From positions 3,366,333 through 3,430,332 of the forward strand of contig CM060126.1 in assembly GCA_030522415.1 (NCBI GenBank): 64,000 bases of DNA. Direction: 5' to 3'. Under the pieces are notes generated by a model, which saw only the letters and a list, made by a program, of their open reading frames with translations, was not told the DNA's origin and did not search any database. Both the position numbers and the translations under genes were made by a program. Position 1 is the first letter of the stretch; each line of letters starts with the position of its first letter. This document shows, one piece after another, positions 21,868-33,354 of this stretch. Origin of the DNA: Channallabes apus. Lineage: Eukaryota > Chordata > Actinopteri > Siluriformes > Clariidae.

Positions 21868-22105
21868 TTCATGAATAATAATAATAATAAAAATAAAATT
21901 ATAACAACAGCAACAGTAATAATGTTAATAATAATAATAACAACAACAACAATAATAATAAAATAATAATACAACTATTAATAATGTTTATTAATCATTT
22001 ATCAAACATTAATTGTGGCACGAGGTGTTATTATTTTATTATTGTTAGTAGTAGTGTTGTTGTTGTTGTTGTTATTGTTTATATTGTTGTTACTATTATT
22101 TTATT
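21868..22105. repeat. AAT/ACA-rich trinucleotide tract
   Basis: Successive (AAT)n, (AAC)n and (GTT)n runs of low complexity, just inside the intron. The ORF at 21984-22664 begins in this stretch and is not a gene. Confidence 0.85.
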
Positions 22106-22106
22106 G

Positions 22107-22740
22107 TTTATTAAGTGTGTCTATGAAATAGACCACTTATTACTATTCGTCTGGAAACTTTGGACGCTCCCACGCCGGAGAGCTTTGGTCCGACGGCCAC
22201 GAATCATACACCATCGCGTCCGGCTCGATCGGGAGAGCTTATGGAACATCGGCTCCCGAAGCGATCCGACGCACCGTTTTCCCGCAATTCCCAAAAAACT
22301 GATTTCCAAAATGAAAAACGTATTTATTATTAAGTGTGTCTATGAAATAGTTCTTTTTATTATTCTTCTTCCGCCTAAAATTTTGGACTCTTTCTCGTCC
22401 CGCAGTTTTGAGAAAACCTACACGTATGTTACATCGTTTCGTGCGGCCCGATCGGGAATGGTGTGCTATGACTTTTCTAAGGGGTTCATCACGCGGTTTT
22501 CCCGAAATTCCCAAAAAAGTACCCCATTTTTCCCCATTCATCTCTATGGAATTTTTTTTTTGACCGGTTGTAGCGCAGAGAGGGAATTTTGTAGAAACGT
22601 GAAATTCGCCACATTTGAAGAGGTTTGCACCCTGTGTCAGAGGATACCCCGAACGAGGGTATAAGTTGTACCCCCGGGGCAAGAGAGGTCTTCACAATTG
22701 CCCCATAGACTTTGAATGGGGAATTTTTTCAAATAATTAG
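22107..22740. repeat. Leader region of hairpin repeat, two diverged 219-bp copies
   Basis: The block TTAAGTGTGTCTATGAAATAG occurs at ~22111 and ~22330, each followed by related text (CTTTGGAC / TTTTGGACTC; CGCGTCCGGCTCGATCGGGA / GTGCGGCCCGATCGGGA; TTTTCCCGCAATTCCC / TTTTCCCGAAATTCCC). After the second copy come CCCCATTCATCTCTATGG and the related CCCCATAGACTTTGAATGGG, then the hairpin array. I do not recognise a protein; the two long opposite-strand ORFs here are fortuitous. Confidence 0.7.
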
Positions 22741-23730
22741 TTTGTCGTTGATCCACGAATGAGGTGTCAAACCGTTCGCCTCATTCGGCAATGGGGTGCT
22801 ATGACATTTCTAAGGGCTGGGCGGTTAATTGCCCCCGCAGGGGGCAATTAAACGCTCATAGACTTAACATTTTAACCGCTATTCCCGCACAGTTTGTCAT
22901 ACACCCACGAATGAGGTGTCATATCGTGCGGCTTATCCGGGGGTGGGGTGCATTGACTTTGCTCAGGGCTGGGCGGTCAATTGCCCCCGCAGGGGGCAAT
23001 TGACCGCTCATAGACTTAGCATTGAGACCAGCTTTGACTGTGTTTTTTGTAGGCCCATGAATGAAGTGTCAAACCGTGCAGCTTGTTCGTGAATGGGGTG
23101 CAATGTCTTTTCTCAGGGCTGGGGTGGTTAATTGCCCCCGGAGGGGGCAATTAACCACTCATAGGCTTAACATTGACATCAATTAACCGCCGGCCCCTCA
23201 CCGTTCGTCGTAGAGCCTTGAATGAGGTGTCATATCATGCGTCTTATCCGGGAGGGGTGTGCAGTGACCTCTCTGAGGGGCTGGGCTGTTAATTGCCCCA
23301 GCGGGGGGCAATTAACCCCTAGTCCAGCACCATTTGTCGTAGACCCTTGAATGTGGTGTCAAACCGTTCACTTCCTTCGGGCATGGGGTGCTATGGCGTT
23401 ACTGAGGGTCGGGCGGTTAATTGCCCCAGCAGGGGGCAATTAACCTCTAGTCCAGCACCATTTGTCGTAGACCCTTGAATGTGGTGTCACACCGTTCGCC
23501 TCCTTCGGCCGTGGGGTGCTATGGCGTTACTGAGGGTCGGGCGGTTAATTGCCCCAGCAGGGGGCAATTAACCGCTAGTTCGGCACCATTTATCGTAATC
23601 CCATGAATGAGGTGTCAAATCGTGCGGCTTATCCGGGAATGGGGTGGTGTGGCTTTTCTAAGGGGTTGGGCTGTTAATTGCCCCCATACGGGGCAATTAA
23701 TCGGTCATTGACTAAACATTGAAATCAGCT
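22741..23730. repeat. Tandem array of seven ~128-162 bp units, each with a GC/AT hairpin
   Basis: Each unit has a conserved block (CACGAATGAGGTGTCA, GTGCGGCTTATCCGGGAATG, GGGGTGCTATG, GGGCTGGGCGG) and an inverted repeat of type GGTTAATTGCCCCC-GC-GGGGGCAATTAACC. Hairpins lie at ~22823-22852, 22973-23007, 23124-23158, 23285-23316, 23413-23447, 23541-23575 and 23672-23700. Centre spacing is ~150-162 bp for the first units and 128 bp for the last ones. Unit 2 (GCGGTCAATTG/CAATTGACCGC) and unit 3 (GTGGTTAATTG/CAATTAACCAC) carry changes on both arms that keep pairing. Confidence 0.85.
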
Positions 23731-23944
23731 TTGAGTGACTTTGTCAACAACATGTTATGGTGATTAGTATGTTGGTTGCATGATGTTTTATCACCGACCC
23801 GGCACGCGCATAGACACACTTAAAATTTCTTCAGGAATTTTCCCCCCTCTAGTTATTATTGTTGTTGTCGTGGCACGTGCAAACAAGTGTATGAACCCTG
23901 TGGTGAAGGTGGTGCCTGTGTGGGTTCTCCTGGTCTCTCTCGCT

Positions 23945-23956
23945 CACACACACACA

Positions 23957-23991
<35 letters not shown>
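23945..23991. repeat. (CA)n microsatellite
   Basis: CA tract with one TA interruption, in mtnr1b intron 1, downstream of the hairpin array. Confidence 0.95.
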
Positions 23992-24599
23992 CAATTGTGA
24001 GTGCATTTCTAACTAACAGTGTAAAGTTTATATATCTGCACATGTTTCAAGCATTTTATGTTTACGTTGTGTATCTTCTGCATGCATATGCTGTTTACAG
24101 TATATTTATCCAACCATCTAAAACCTTTATACAGTAGTTCAACTAGTGACTAGTGATTACTATTGAGAGAGATGGGAATCTAACCTGGACCCTTAATGCA
24201 AGGCTTATTAATGCTAAAATTGATCCAACTTTAATGAATTTTACTGGAGTTTTAACACTGAATCTTTTGCTTTTAATAAATATAAAAACATAAATATTGT
24301 AGATTTGAGAGAAGGCTGCATTTGCTGTTGGTGCCTAAAGTAATTCTAAAAAACACACAGACAGTACAGGCGAACAAAAACATCTAAGGTCAGATCATAT
24401 TATTATATCGTAGGTGAAAGCCCGGGGAGCTGGGGGTCATCAGACGAATGTGTAATCCTCAGGAAAACGCATATTTGATGAACGAAACTTCACAAAGTTG
24501 GATTAATCATAAACGAACACAGTCCAGCTGGATGCAATTAGGTCACATGCAAATGAAAATAATCACCATGCCCTGCGGAGATTAAAAACCTGTTACAGG

Positions 24600-24870
24600 A
24601 AATCTTGCGGTACTAAAGGTATGTGGACACCTGAGCAACACACCATTTTGTATTTATGTGTGTGTGTGTGTGTGGTCCTTACTAAAATTCTTACTAAGTT
24701 AATAAAATTCTTTAGAACATCTTCATACTGTATGCTCTAAGGTTACTAACTCCCTTCATGGCCCTCGTTCTAACCGGTTCCAGCATGGCAGTACACACAA
24801 AACAAGCTCCATAAAGACATGTATGTTAGTGTGGAACGACTGTAACGCCACTGAGCGACAAATAAGTTGG
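24600..24870 (+). mobile_element. Tc1-like relic (family F), partial
   Basis: Starts GGTATGTGGACACCTGAGCA, a Tc1-type subterminal word. It later carries CAGCATGGCAGTACACACAAAACAAGCTCCATAAAGACATG, the decayed counterpart of a transposase stretch around the second catalytic Asp, which is better preserved at ~28845-28900 (AACCTGTTCCGCCATGACAG, AAGCTCCATGAAGACAT). An embedded GT tract lies at ~24656-24674. Confidence 0.55.
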
Positions 24871-27833
24871 CATCCAATAAGTTGCATTACCGCCCCCTTC
24901 TGGTCTTGATCTCTCTCATCTTCCTTTCAGTTTAAATTCCTTTTTCTCAATTTTCTAAAATCCTTTTCAATACTTTTTACTTTTACATTCTGAAACCTTT
25001 CTGAATTCACATTGCTCCTCCCCTGAAGGTTGGGGTGAAACTCAGTGTTTCCTCTCTACCAGGGTTCCGCCTCCCCTTTTCCACCATGATGGGTCTGGAG
25101 CTAGTTTGGAGTAGGTGTCTAATTTTCAATCAGTTCTTTGTTTTCAGACAGCCAAAGCACCGGGGTCGGTTCCATGGCGGCACCAACATTTTGCTGGTCT
25201 AGAACAAAGAACTTCTTACTTTAGGGGATGGGGGGAGGGGGGGATTATCACGACGAACTAGAAGTTTGTGAGCGCCATCTTTAAAAAATGGATTCAATAT
25301 GCAATAGTCAACTCTAATGGTTTCTCATAATGATACACCCAGGAGGACTGCTCATAAAGCCATTTTGAAGTTCGACGTTGTTCTTGTTTCTGCTTGCTGC
25401 TAGAGTATTTTGCGGCTAACATTTTTTGCCGCTAGTATTAGCATTCTCACTGTCGTTGCAGCTAGCATTGTTGAAAAAGTAGAGACATCCGCAGACGTAT
25501 ACAGTGGCGTAATGACGTGACCCTCTAGCCGATGGAAAAACAAAGCCAGTTATTAGCAGGGTCACTATTAACCCAGCACTAGCGCTAGAACCGAACTAGC
25601 ACCTGTTCACTTTGGTGTAAAATGGGCTTTTGTGTAATGATTATATGTTGCCATTCTTCTACAATCCTGCAGGTGGTGCACTTTAAACCGTTCACACAGT
25701 ACAGCATCTTGTGTTGTAGAAGCTACGTTTGCATAAAACTGTAACAAAATCGTGATACTTACAGAATTGCGGTACAAATCAAACTGCCGCCTCGTTATCC
25801 TGATCATATCGTATCGGGAGGTCCCTGGTGATTCCCGTCGCTAGTGTTCTTTAGGTACAATGAGGAACGTTCTGTCCTGACCTTTGACTCCCTGAACGAT
25901 TTAGTCCCGTCCTCAGACGTCTCGCTTTCTCAGACGCTCAGCAGCTTCTTCAGGCAGCAGACGCTCCACAGGAGGACGTTTCGATGAGCCACTTCCTTGA
26001 TGCCGCGTAGTGTGTAATTATGTCAAGTCGTTCTATCTCTCTTTTCTCCCTCATTAGCAAAGAAGATGAGAGCCTCAACACTGAGACACATCTCACATCC
26101 TGTTTTGTCCTGTCTGTCTGCGAGCCTGCTTCTTTTGTTCGATAAGTTGTTGTGCTGTAATTGCAGTATCATGAAGATGACGCATCAACGTCTTCAAGTC
26201 GCCGCCGAGGTCTAAAATTACAGGTTGTTTTTTTTATTTTCCTGAACATTACATCTTCTAGGACTCAGAGGGTGCCAAAGTGCAAATCCGGCTGCTTTAT
26301 CCACACGGTACATTTTAGCGTTTGAAGGCCACAGTGAATACAGCATATGTCTGAGAGTTAAAAGAAAAAAAAAGCAAAACCTCACAGGATGGAAGGCTGT
26401 GGATTATCAACTGTGTACCATCTGAAAATTTCAGGAATCATCGCCCTTGCACAGTTGACTGATTTGCGCACTCGAGGGCTTTTGCCAGGTTCGTGAAATG
26501 ACCTGCGATGCATCTCCTGAGTGCGAAAAACACCAAAACAAAACAACTTGATAGATGCGGATACAGCTTTTCTTTTTTTTTTACTTGTTCTTTAAAAAAA
26601 AATACTTTCAAGTAAGCTCCTGGCAGATGAATACCTCTTGAGAATACAACACATGACAAAAGGACTTCCATCTTGTTCAATCTCAGACCATTCAACAAAA
26701 AAAAAGTAATGCAGGTAAAATGCAGCACTGTTACTACTGTAGTTCTCAAAGTCCTGCGAAGTCCTGAATGCCAGTCCAGGCTTTGTAGGAAAACATGTCT
26801 TTTGGGACGTACAGTACAGTATTATGTGTGATGCAGTACGTGATCCCCCCTGCAGAGTCGACCACCTTGAAACTGACATTTTCCCCATTGTTTGCTCAGA
26901 CTAAGAATGCTTTTACCAAAGTCAATTGGAGAATTACAAAAAAGCAACAACGCTGTATTCTGAGGTCAGGGCCTTGTTTTCTGACTTTGCTGGAGTTCTA
27001 TTAGAGGGAATATCAGAAGTTTTTTTTTTTAATGTTGTTGTTGTTGTTTTGGGCTGCTGGCGTGGAAACGTTGAACAGACTGGACAGATTGCACTGCTGG
27101 TGACTCTGCTGCAACTTTCCACCAATCGCTGGCTTTCTAGGGAACCTGGACCACCTCGGCACTCTAGGAAACTGGCAGGCTTACCGTTTTTTTTTTTTGT
27201 TTGTTTGTTTTTTGGCTGAACTTAGTTTTTTTGCAGACATTGCCAGAAAGTTTAAAAGTGATGACCTGTGCTGCCCCGCAGAGGGGTGTTTCAACATCTG
27301 TCCTTCTGTTCAGACACGACAAGGGCAGTGCAGTTTATTCCTAAATACCTTAGGATCAAATATAGGGTGTGCATTTATTGTTTCTTTGATTTGATGATTT
27401 TGTTTATTTATTTTATTTATTTTATCTCTTACCTGCAGATTGAAGTAGAATGAATCTTTGAATCTTTTCTCAGCTCTTTGTCCTCAGACCTGTTTTTTTT
27501 TTTTTTCAAGGGTTCTGTTTCTTCTTTTAGAAACGCTTAGTGTTAAATGGAGCGCCAAATCACTCACTTATGGGTTCTGTTCTTTGCAAACCTGACCTGC
27601 ACGCTACACATCAATCAACATTATTTCTGTTTTTCTTCACATGCACATCTGAATGTGGGCTTATAAATTTAAAACCTGCTGCACCTGAAGTGTGTGTATA
27701 TACAGTATGTCTATACACACCCCTGAACAATCTGGGACACGGCACCACCGCGTGTCATAACGGGATCGCCATGGCGACTCTGCTTTGATTAGTGACTCAA
27801 GTGGATTTATTACAATCTGTAGACTAGAACACA

Positions 27834-28158
27834 GCGGCACGGTGGTTTAGTGTTTAGCACTGTCAGCCTGCACCTCCAGGGTCCAGGTTCGATTCCCGTC
27901 TTGGGGTCTGTGTGCATGGAGTTTGCATGTTCTCCCTGTGCTTGGTGGGTTTCCTCTGTGTACTCCGGTTTCCTCCCACAGTCCAAAGACATGCAGATTA
28001 GGCTAATTGGCGTTCCCAAATTGCGTGTAGTGTGTGTGTGTATGTGTGTGTGCCCTATGATGGATTGGCACCCTGTCCAGGGTGTACCCTGCATCGTACT
28101 CTCCAGGCCCCCCGTGACCCTTTATACAGGATAAAGTGGTATAGACGATGAGGGAGTG
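27834..28158 (+). mobile_element. tRNA-derived SINE (family S1, single B-box form)
   Basis: Head GCGGCACGGTGGTTTAGTG (degenerate box A) and GGTTCGATTCCCG (box B), central domain GGTTTCCTCCCACAGTCCAA and AGGCTAATTGGCG, a GT stretch, then CCAGGGTGTACCCTGC and a degraded tail GGATAAAGTGGTATAGACGATG. ORFs on both strands here (27810-28134) are artefacts. Confidence 0.88.
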
Positions 28159-28473
28159 AAATATTTTTTTAAAAACATGACAATGTACATAAAGGTAAAA
28201 GGATGGACAAATTGTAACGTGTTTTTTTTTTTCGTCTCTTTGCTGTCGATCCACTCCCTGCTCGCGAAAAACAACATATGACAAAACGTCTCGACTGAAA
28301 TATCTAGCATTAATCGTGAAAGATTAAAATTGCTCTGTTTAATGTTCACATCGCAGCTCCGTGTGTGTGTCTGTGTGTGAAGCGGCGGCAGTAAGGCTGT
28401 GCTCCCAGACAGCTTTTAAACTACAGTGTGAAATCTTTCACCGAGCAGAAATAAAAACATGAAAGCATTCTGA

Positions 28474-28498
28474 ATGTGTGTGTGTGTGTGTGTGTGTG
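28474..28498. repeat. (GT)n microsatellite
   Basis: Short GT tract of about 25 bp within the intron. Confidence 0.9.
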
Positions 28499-28819
28499 GT
28501 CAAGACTTTACTGAAATTGACTGTCATCAATATGCAGGACGCTCTGTGCACTCTGTAGAGATGACTCATCATTTACACACTTTTATAGCTGAACATCTTT
28601 ACACCTCTGACGTTCCGTCTCACGCGCGATTAAAAAGAAACAGAGCAACGGCCACAAGGAGCTGGTATTATCTGACTTGCGTACGATTGCGCGTGGTGAA
28701 TTGTGGCCTGTTTTAGGGGAGATACTGGACAACAAGGAACAATATGGCAGACATTATCACCTTACCTTTATTATTTGGGGAATTATGGTTGAAATCGCGT
28801 TACAGGTTCCTTTCACTGG

Positions 28820-29187
28820 TACAAAGAGACCCAAACCTGTTCCGCCATGACAGTGTGGACAAAGCGAAGCTCCATGAAGACATTGTGTACTAAAGTTGGA
28901 CTAGAAGAGCCATGCTCCAACATCTAGTGATTTTTTTCATCTATTATTTATTTATTGTTAATAAATAAATTAGATTTGCCTGTGATGGTGGATATTGTAT
29001 TGTTGTATTTTGTTTTATTTTGGTTTTATTTTCTTATTATTGTCTGTTTCAAAGTCTGCAGCTATTGTAGGATTGTTCAGCACTTTTGATCCTAAGTTCT
29101 AAGTTGTGTTAAATGTGCTTTACAAATAGATTTGACTTTGAAACAAGCACATATGGCGTCCAAATACTTTTGGTGGTAAAGTGTAAC
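28820..29187 (+). mobile_element. Tc1-like relic (family F), 3' part with terminus
   Basis: The translation around 28845-28900 resembles PNLF.HD...KAKLHEDIV, a decayed Tc1 transposase segment around the second catalytic Asp. At the right end GGCGTCCAAATACTTTTGGTGG is a typical Tc1-like terminus, the complement of the CCAAAAGTATTTGGAC style. The middle is AT-rich and decayed. Confidence 0.6.
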
Positions 29188-29294
29188 ACTCCTAGTGTAG
29201 TCACTCCTTTTAATCCTTTTAAAGATATCAGTTAATTTCATTTTATTAGTGCTGTGATTAGGACTTTATGAGGAAGGTAAAGTGGAATTATGGG

Positions 29295-29296
<2 letters not shown>

Positions 29297-29341
<45 letters not shown>
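29297..29341. repeat. (AT)n microsatellite
   Basis: About 45 bp of perfect TA dinucleotides. Confidence 0.95.
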
Positions 29342-29344
<3 letters not shown>

Positions 29345-30177
29345 AAATGGTTCAAAGATGAGCTGATTAATGAAGCATTGCTTCAGTCATTTATTTTCCA
29401 TTGGCAATCATGTATTATGTGAAATTATGGCCAGAGTTTGGTTGATAATAATATATAATAATCATATTAGAATTATTGTACATTATACCGTAGTATAAGT
29501 AATGAAAGGAAATATAGATACATTTAGGTACGAGCCTTTTAAAACTGAAGTTGAATTAAAGCCAAGAGATGTATGTGTGGAAAAGTGAGTGAGAGTAGAC
29601 CTGGACTGCTGACTTTGGATTTACGCTTCTTGCACTCTTTGGCTGCAGACATGACAAATCTAATCCATTTAGTCTGCAGGTGCGTACAGGGAGAGAGATC
29701 TGCCGCTTCCCAATATTGACTTGGCCGAGATTACTTTGTCCATTCTCCGTATCTTTCTCTAACCGGAAAAAATAAAAATAAGATCCAAAGTAAGGTCAAA
29801 CGAGTTCTCATGACCTGTTGAAGAATACAGCCTCGCCCTGGTGGACAACTAACATTCATCCACCTGTAGGACCCGGGTCACGCCATCAACATACATTATT
29901 TAATTTACAGAGTTTAATTTAGAGTTAAATTTATAATAATAATAATAATGAACCAGGATTAATATGATTAATACTAGAGATAATTTTAGCATTAAATTAA
30001 GCTTTAATGTGCCGTTATTATGTCTTTAGATAGGAACAATGGGCCGAGGTTTGGGGTAATTATGGGTATGAGTTGGGAATTCTTGGTACAGTTGGGCTAA
30101 TCATTGGAGAATGTAGGGAAATTATTGGTTCTGTTGGGGGGGGAACTATACTGTAGTTACAGTTGGGGGTAATTATT

Positions 30178-30254
30178 CAATTCAATTTTATTTGTATAGC
30201 GCTTTAAACAATTGACATTGTCACAAACCCGCTTTACACAATCAAAAGAATTAT
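30178..30254 (+). repeat. Dispersed repeat D, short copy
   Basis: Contains ATTTGTATAGCGCTTTAAAC, ATTGACATTGTCACAAA and CGCTTTACACAATCAAAAG, as at 1779-1930, inserted in the minisatellite. Confidence 0.6.
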
Positions 30255-30324
30255 AGGTACAGTTGGAGGGAACAATAGGTACATTTTGTAGATACAGGTG
30301 GTGAGATTATGAGCACAATTGGGA

Positions 30325-30545
30325 GAATTGTGTGCTTGAGGGGTTTCCTCCGGGTACTCCGGTTTCCTCCCACAGTTCAAAGATATGCAGGTTAGGCTAA
30401 TTGGCGTCCCTAAATTGCCTGTAGTGTGCGATTGGGTGTGTGTGTGTGTACGTGTGTGTGCCCTGCGATGGATTGGCACCCTGTCCAGGGTGTACCCCGC
30501 CTAGTGCCCAAAGTCTCCTGGGATAGGCTCCAGGTCCCCCGCGAT
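30325..30545 (+). mobile_element. SINE S1 fragment inside minisatellite
   Basis: Central domain and tail half: GGTTTCCTCCGGGTACTCCG, AGGCTAATTGGCGTCCC, a GT stretch, CACCCTGTCCAGGGTGTACC and GATAGGCTCCAGGTCCCC. The head and the ATGA tail are missing. Confidence 0.85.
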
Positions 30546-30819
30546 CTGACTACAGATAGAGGTGGGGAAATTATGGGTACTGTTGGGGGAACTATATTTA
30601 CAGTTGGGGTAATTCTAAGCATATATGGAGGAATTATGCGTACAGGTCCCTCTCCTGGCACAGAGCCGTCATTGTAAAGTCCCTATATTTCTGTATTCCC
30701 TATATTCCTATATTTCTGTATTTCCCTACCAGTTGTTTTGGTTCTGTGTTTTTATTTTCGTGAGACTTCCTCTGGGGAATCCCAGTAACGCAAGGAGGTG
30801 TTCTTCATGACTCTGTCCA

Positions 30820-31345
30820 CTAGGCCTCTGCTTCCTTACGAACATTAACACTTCTGCAGATGACACGATTGTGAGTTGTACTGGAAGTCTGAAGTGTATA
30901 ATGTGAAAAGGACAGGTGAGAGTACTGTCCCCTGTGGTTCACCGGTACTGCTGACCGATTTTCCAGACACGTTTTCAGCCTCACAAACTGCGGTCTGTCT
31001 GTCAGATAGTCAGTACTCCAGGAGGTTGTGGAAGTATCGACCTGGATCTTCTGGAGTTCCTCTTGCTGCAGGACAGGGTGGATTGTGTTAAAAGCACAGT
31101 AGAAATCAAACATTATTCTTACAGTGCTGCCTTCTTTATCTAGGTTAGACAGAGCTTGCGGAAGAAGATAAATGAATTGGCATCACCCACACCAACCTGA
31201 GGGCAGTGGGTTTAGGAAGGAGCTAAACTGAGGTCTGAGATGAGCCATCACCATCCTCTGCAAAACCTTCATTAAATGGGATGTAAGGGCAACTGGTTTG
31301 TAGTCATTGAGGGTGGAAGGAGATGACTTCTATGGGACTGAAACA
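30820..31345 (-). mobile_element. LINE reverse-transcriptase relic (N-terminal palm region)
   Basis: On the minus strand the decayed translation gives elements of a non-LTR reverse transcriptase: DYKPVALTS-like (near 31300), LMKVLQRMVMAHL-like (near 31260), FDFYCAFNTIHP (ORF 30820-31113, the AFNTI block), then LTDRPQFVRL and weak traces of the catalytic palm. Interrupted by stops and frameshifts. Possibly the same broad CR1/L2-like group as at 18216, but the segments do not overlap. Confidence 0.75.
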
Positions 31346-31432
31346 ATGCAGGATGTCTTTATGGGTAAATTATTGGTAAATTATTGCAAAAAAAATGGGA
31401 GAAATAATGGGAAAAATTTGGATAAATTAATA

Positions 31433-31880
31433 CAATGGTACCTCGGGCATTAAAATATTTGCCTCAAGAACTAAAGTTTTGAAAGAAATTTCTACTGTAA
31501 GCATTTTCGGCATACAAATTTGGCCAAAAAATTATTTATTTTCATTTTAACACCACAGGTCACGGGTTTCCAAGCAAGAAGAAAAAGGAGCCACTTTCAG
31601 TTTGTTTTTTAAAGCGCCAAGAGGAATCATAAAATAGGGTTAAATGAGGTTTAATGTCTATTTATTTCATATTTTACTTAATTTCTGTTTTTTTTCTGAG
31701 TGTTTTGATTATTTTTACAAGCAAAATATGATGATAGTGTTGGAAATTGGTAATATTGGTAATATTTTTGGGTGGCTGGAACGGATTATCCACATTTACT
31801 TTATTTTCTATGGGAAAATGCGTTTCACAATACGAAAGTACAATGAGTACAATTCGAGGGAATTCGCAGTAAAATCGCTG
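31433..31880. mobile_element. MITE G (CARYGGTACCTCGG termini), copy 1
   Basis: Starts CAATGGTACCTCGGGCATT, with TA just before. It shares its interior with 58190-58545: GGAGC.ACTTTCA.TTTG, CCAAGAGGAA.CATAAA, GTGTTGGAAAT, TATTGGTAATATTTTTGGGT and GGCTG.AAC.GATTAT. The right end is decayed (ATCGCTG). Short TA-flanked inverted termini fit a pogo/Tc1-type MITE. The ORF at 31644-31910 is not a gene. Confidence 0.7.
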
Positions 31881-32345
31881 AATATTATGAGTAACATTAA
31901 GGTGAAATAATGGAGAGAAGATTTGGAAATATTATATACTCTGTACATATAAGTACATTCTCATGGAATTCTCAGGTTGATTTCTGAATAAGAATTTTGT
32001 AAACAGTTAAAACCAGTGTTTAAATTGAGTGAATGTTAAATGTTATATTGTTTAAATGGGAAATTATTGGGACAAACGGATGGGATCATACACAAAACCC
32101 TGTGGAATTCTGGGTAGTTTTTGTCTGTGATGGTTAGATGCTTAAAGACGGATAAAAAAAAGACTGAGAAGAACAGTAAGTCGTTTTCTAGCGTTTGTAA
32201 TGTGTGGGATGAACTAGAGTGGGATTGTGGGTAAATTCAGGTCATTTATGCCTTGATGTTTAAAAGGTTCAGAGAGAGAGAACACTAAGTACTGTATGGT
32301 CATGCCAATAAGGCTTAATGAATTGATATACTGTAAGGAGAGATG

Positions 32346-32347
32346 AA

Positions 32348-32382
<35 letters not shown>
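32346..32382. repeat. (GA)n microsatellite
   Basis: GA tract of about 32 bp. The overlapping ORF (Arg-Glu run) is an artefact. Confidence 0.95.
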
Positions 32383-32385
<3 letters not shown>

Positions 32386-32493
32386 TTATATCTGATTTAC
32401 ACTTTGATTTATCTGATCCTCTTATCGTCGCTCAGCTCATCCATCATCTTCTCACCATTTATGTAGCCAAGGAAAAGAGAGAGAAGATGAAGG

Positions 32494-32495
<2 letters not shown>

Positions 32496-32530
<35 letters not shown>

Positions 32531-32767
32531 CATTTCATCGGGAAAAAAAAAGATGACAGGCCAGTTTACACCCTGGCTGTCTGAATCATCGTTCTGTTCT
32601 GTCATCTCTTCTTCTCTTTTTTATCTCCACTTCTCTCTCCTTTATTGTTCTTCATATTTTCTTTTCTGTTTTTTTCTATTAAACATGAGTGATCCTCGAC
32701 TGTGTTTTCCACAAGATGATGACTTTCAGTGTCTTGATAAGGCAGAGTGATGAGTTCGTAAATGCTG

Positions 32768-32829
<62 letters not shown>
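32496..32829. repeat. Two GT microsatellites
   Basis: GT tracts at ~32496-32529 and ~32769-32828, separated by a TC-rich region (32580-32680). Confidence 0.95.
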
Positions 32830-33044
32830 AGCTGATGTTCCGTGACGATGACCCATTTTTCATGAGTGAAATATGAACTGAAGAGTGATGGGGCAAATAA
32901 GCTGTCATACATTTTTTTGGATATACCTTTAATGTGTAAATCAATTTTACATATTTACGTTTTTTTTACTTTGAGCTTATTAACATGAACAAACAAGTAT
33001 GGATTACTTACCGTACTGTATATAGTAAAAATATGGACTGTGAA

Positions 33045-33354
33045 GGCGGCACCTCCAGGGTCTGGGTTCGATTCCCCGGCCAGGCTCGATTCCCGTCTCT
33101 GTGTGCATGGAGTTTGCATGTTCTCCCCGTGCTTGGTGGGTTTCCTCCGGGTACTCCGGTTTCCTCCCGCAGTCCAAAGATATGCAGGTTAGGATAATTG
33201 GCGTTCCTAAATTGCCTGTAGTGTGTGTATGTGTGTGTGTGTGTGCCCTGCGATGGATTGCCTAGTGCCCCGAGTCTCCTGGGATAGACTCCAGGTCCCC
33301 ACGACCCTAAATACAGGATAAAGCGGTGTAGAAAATGAATGAATGAATGAATGA
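33045..33354 (+). mobile_element. tRNA-derived SINE (family S1, duplicated B-box form), box A deleted
   Basis: Flanked by 12-bp near-repeats (ATGGACTGTGAA at 33033-33044, ATGGATTGTGAA at 33355-33366), a target duplication with one mismatch. The head reads GGCGGCACCTCCAGGGTC: the box A part present in the 60211 copy is missing, with CAC on both sides of the gap. Box B is duplicated (GGTTCGATTCCCCGGCCAGG then CTCGATTCCCG). The tail is (ATGA)n. A second small gap removes part of the CCCTGTCCAGGGTG block near 33260. Confidence 0.9.

Larger units (their letters stand above)
30040..30660. repeat. Degenerate minisatellite, ACAGTTGGGGTAATTATGGGT-type
   Basis: Diverged ~17-20 bp copies of a word near ACAGTTGGGGTAATTATGG run from 30040 to ~30335 and resume from ~30555 to 30645. 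The array is interrupted by a short dispersed-repeat-D piece (30178-30254) and a SINE fragment (30325-30545). Confidence 0.75.

Noticed and set aside
21984..22664. 226-aa ORF and the 147-aa opposite ORF in the leader of the hairpin repeat
   Set aside because: Both strands are open over repeat text, and the duplicated halves do not preserve a common protein sequence.
22823..23700. CRISPR array
   Set aside because: Palindromic repeats with regular spacing, but units are 128-162 bp with conserved spacers, in a vertebrate intron.
25020..25640. A hAT-like MITE around CTGGAGCTAGTTTGG and GAACCGAACTAGCACC
   Set aside because: The words look like diverged inverted ends, but I could not define termini or a target duplication.
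32343..32750. 135-aa ORF
   Set aside because: Arg-Glu and Val-Cys runs from GA and GT microsatellites, no domain.
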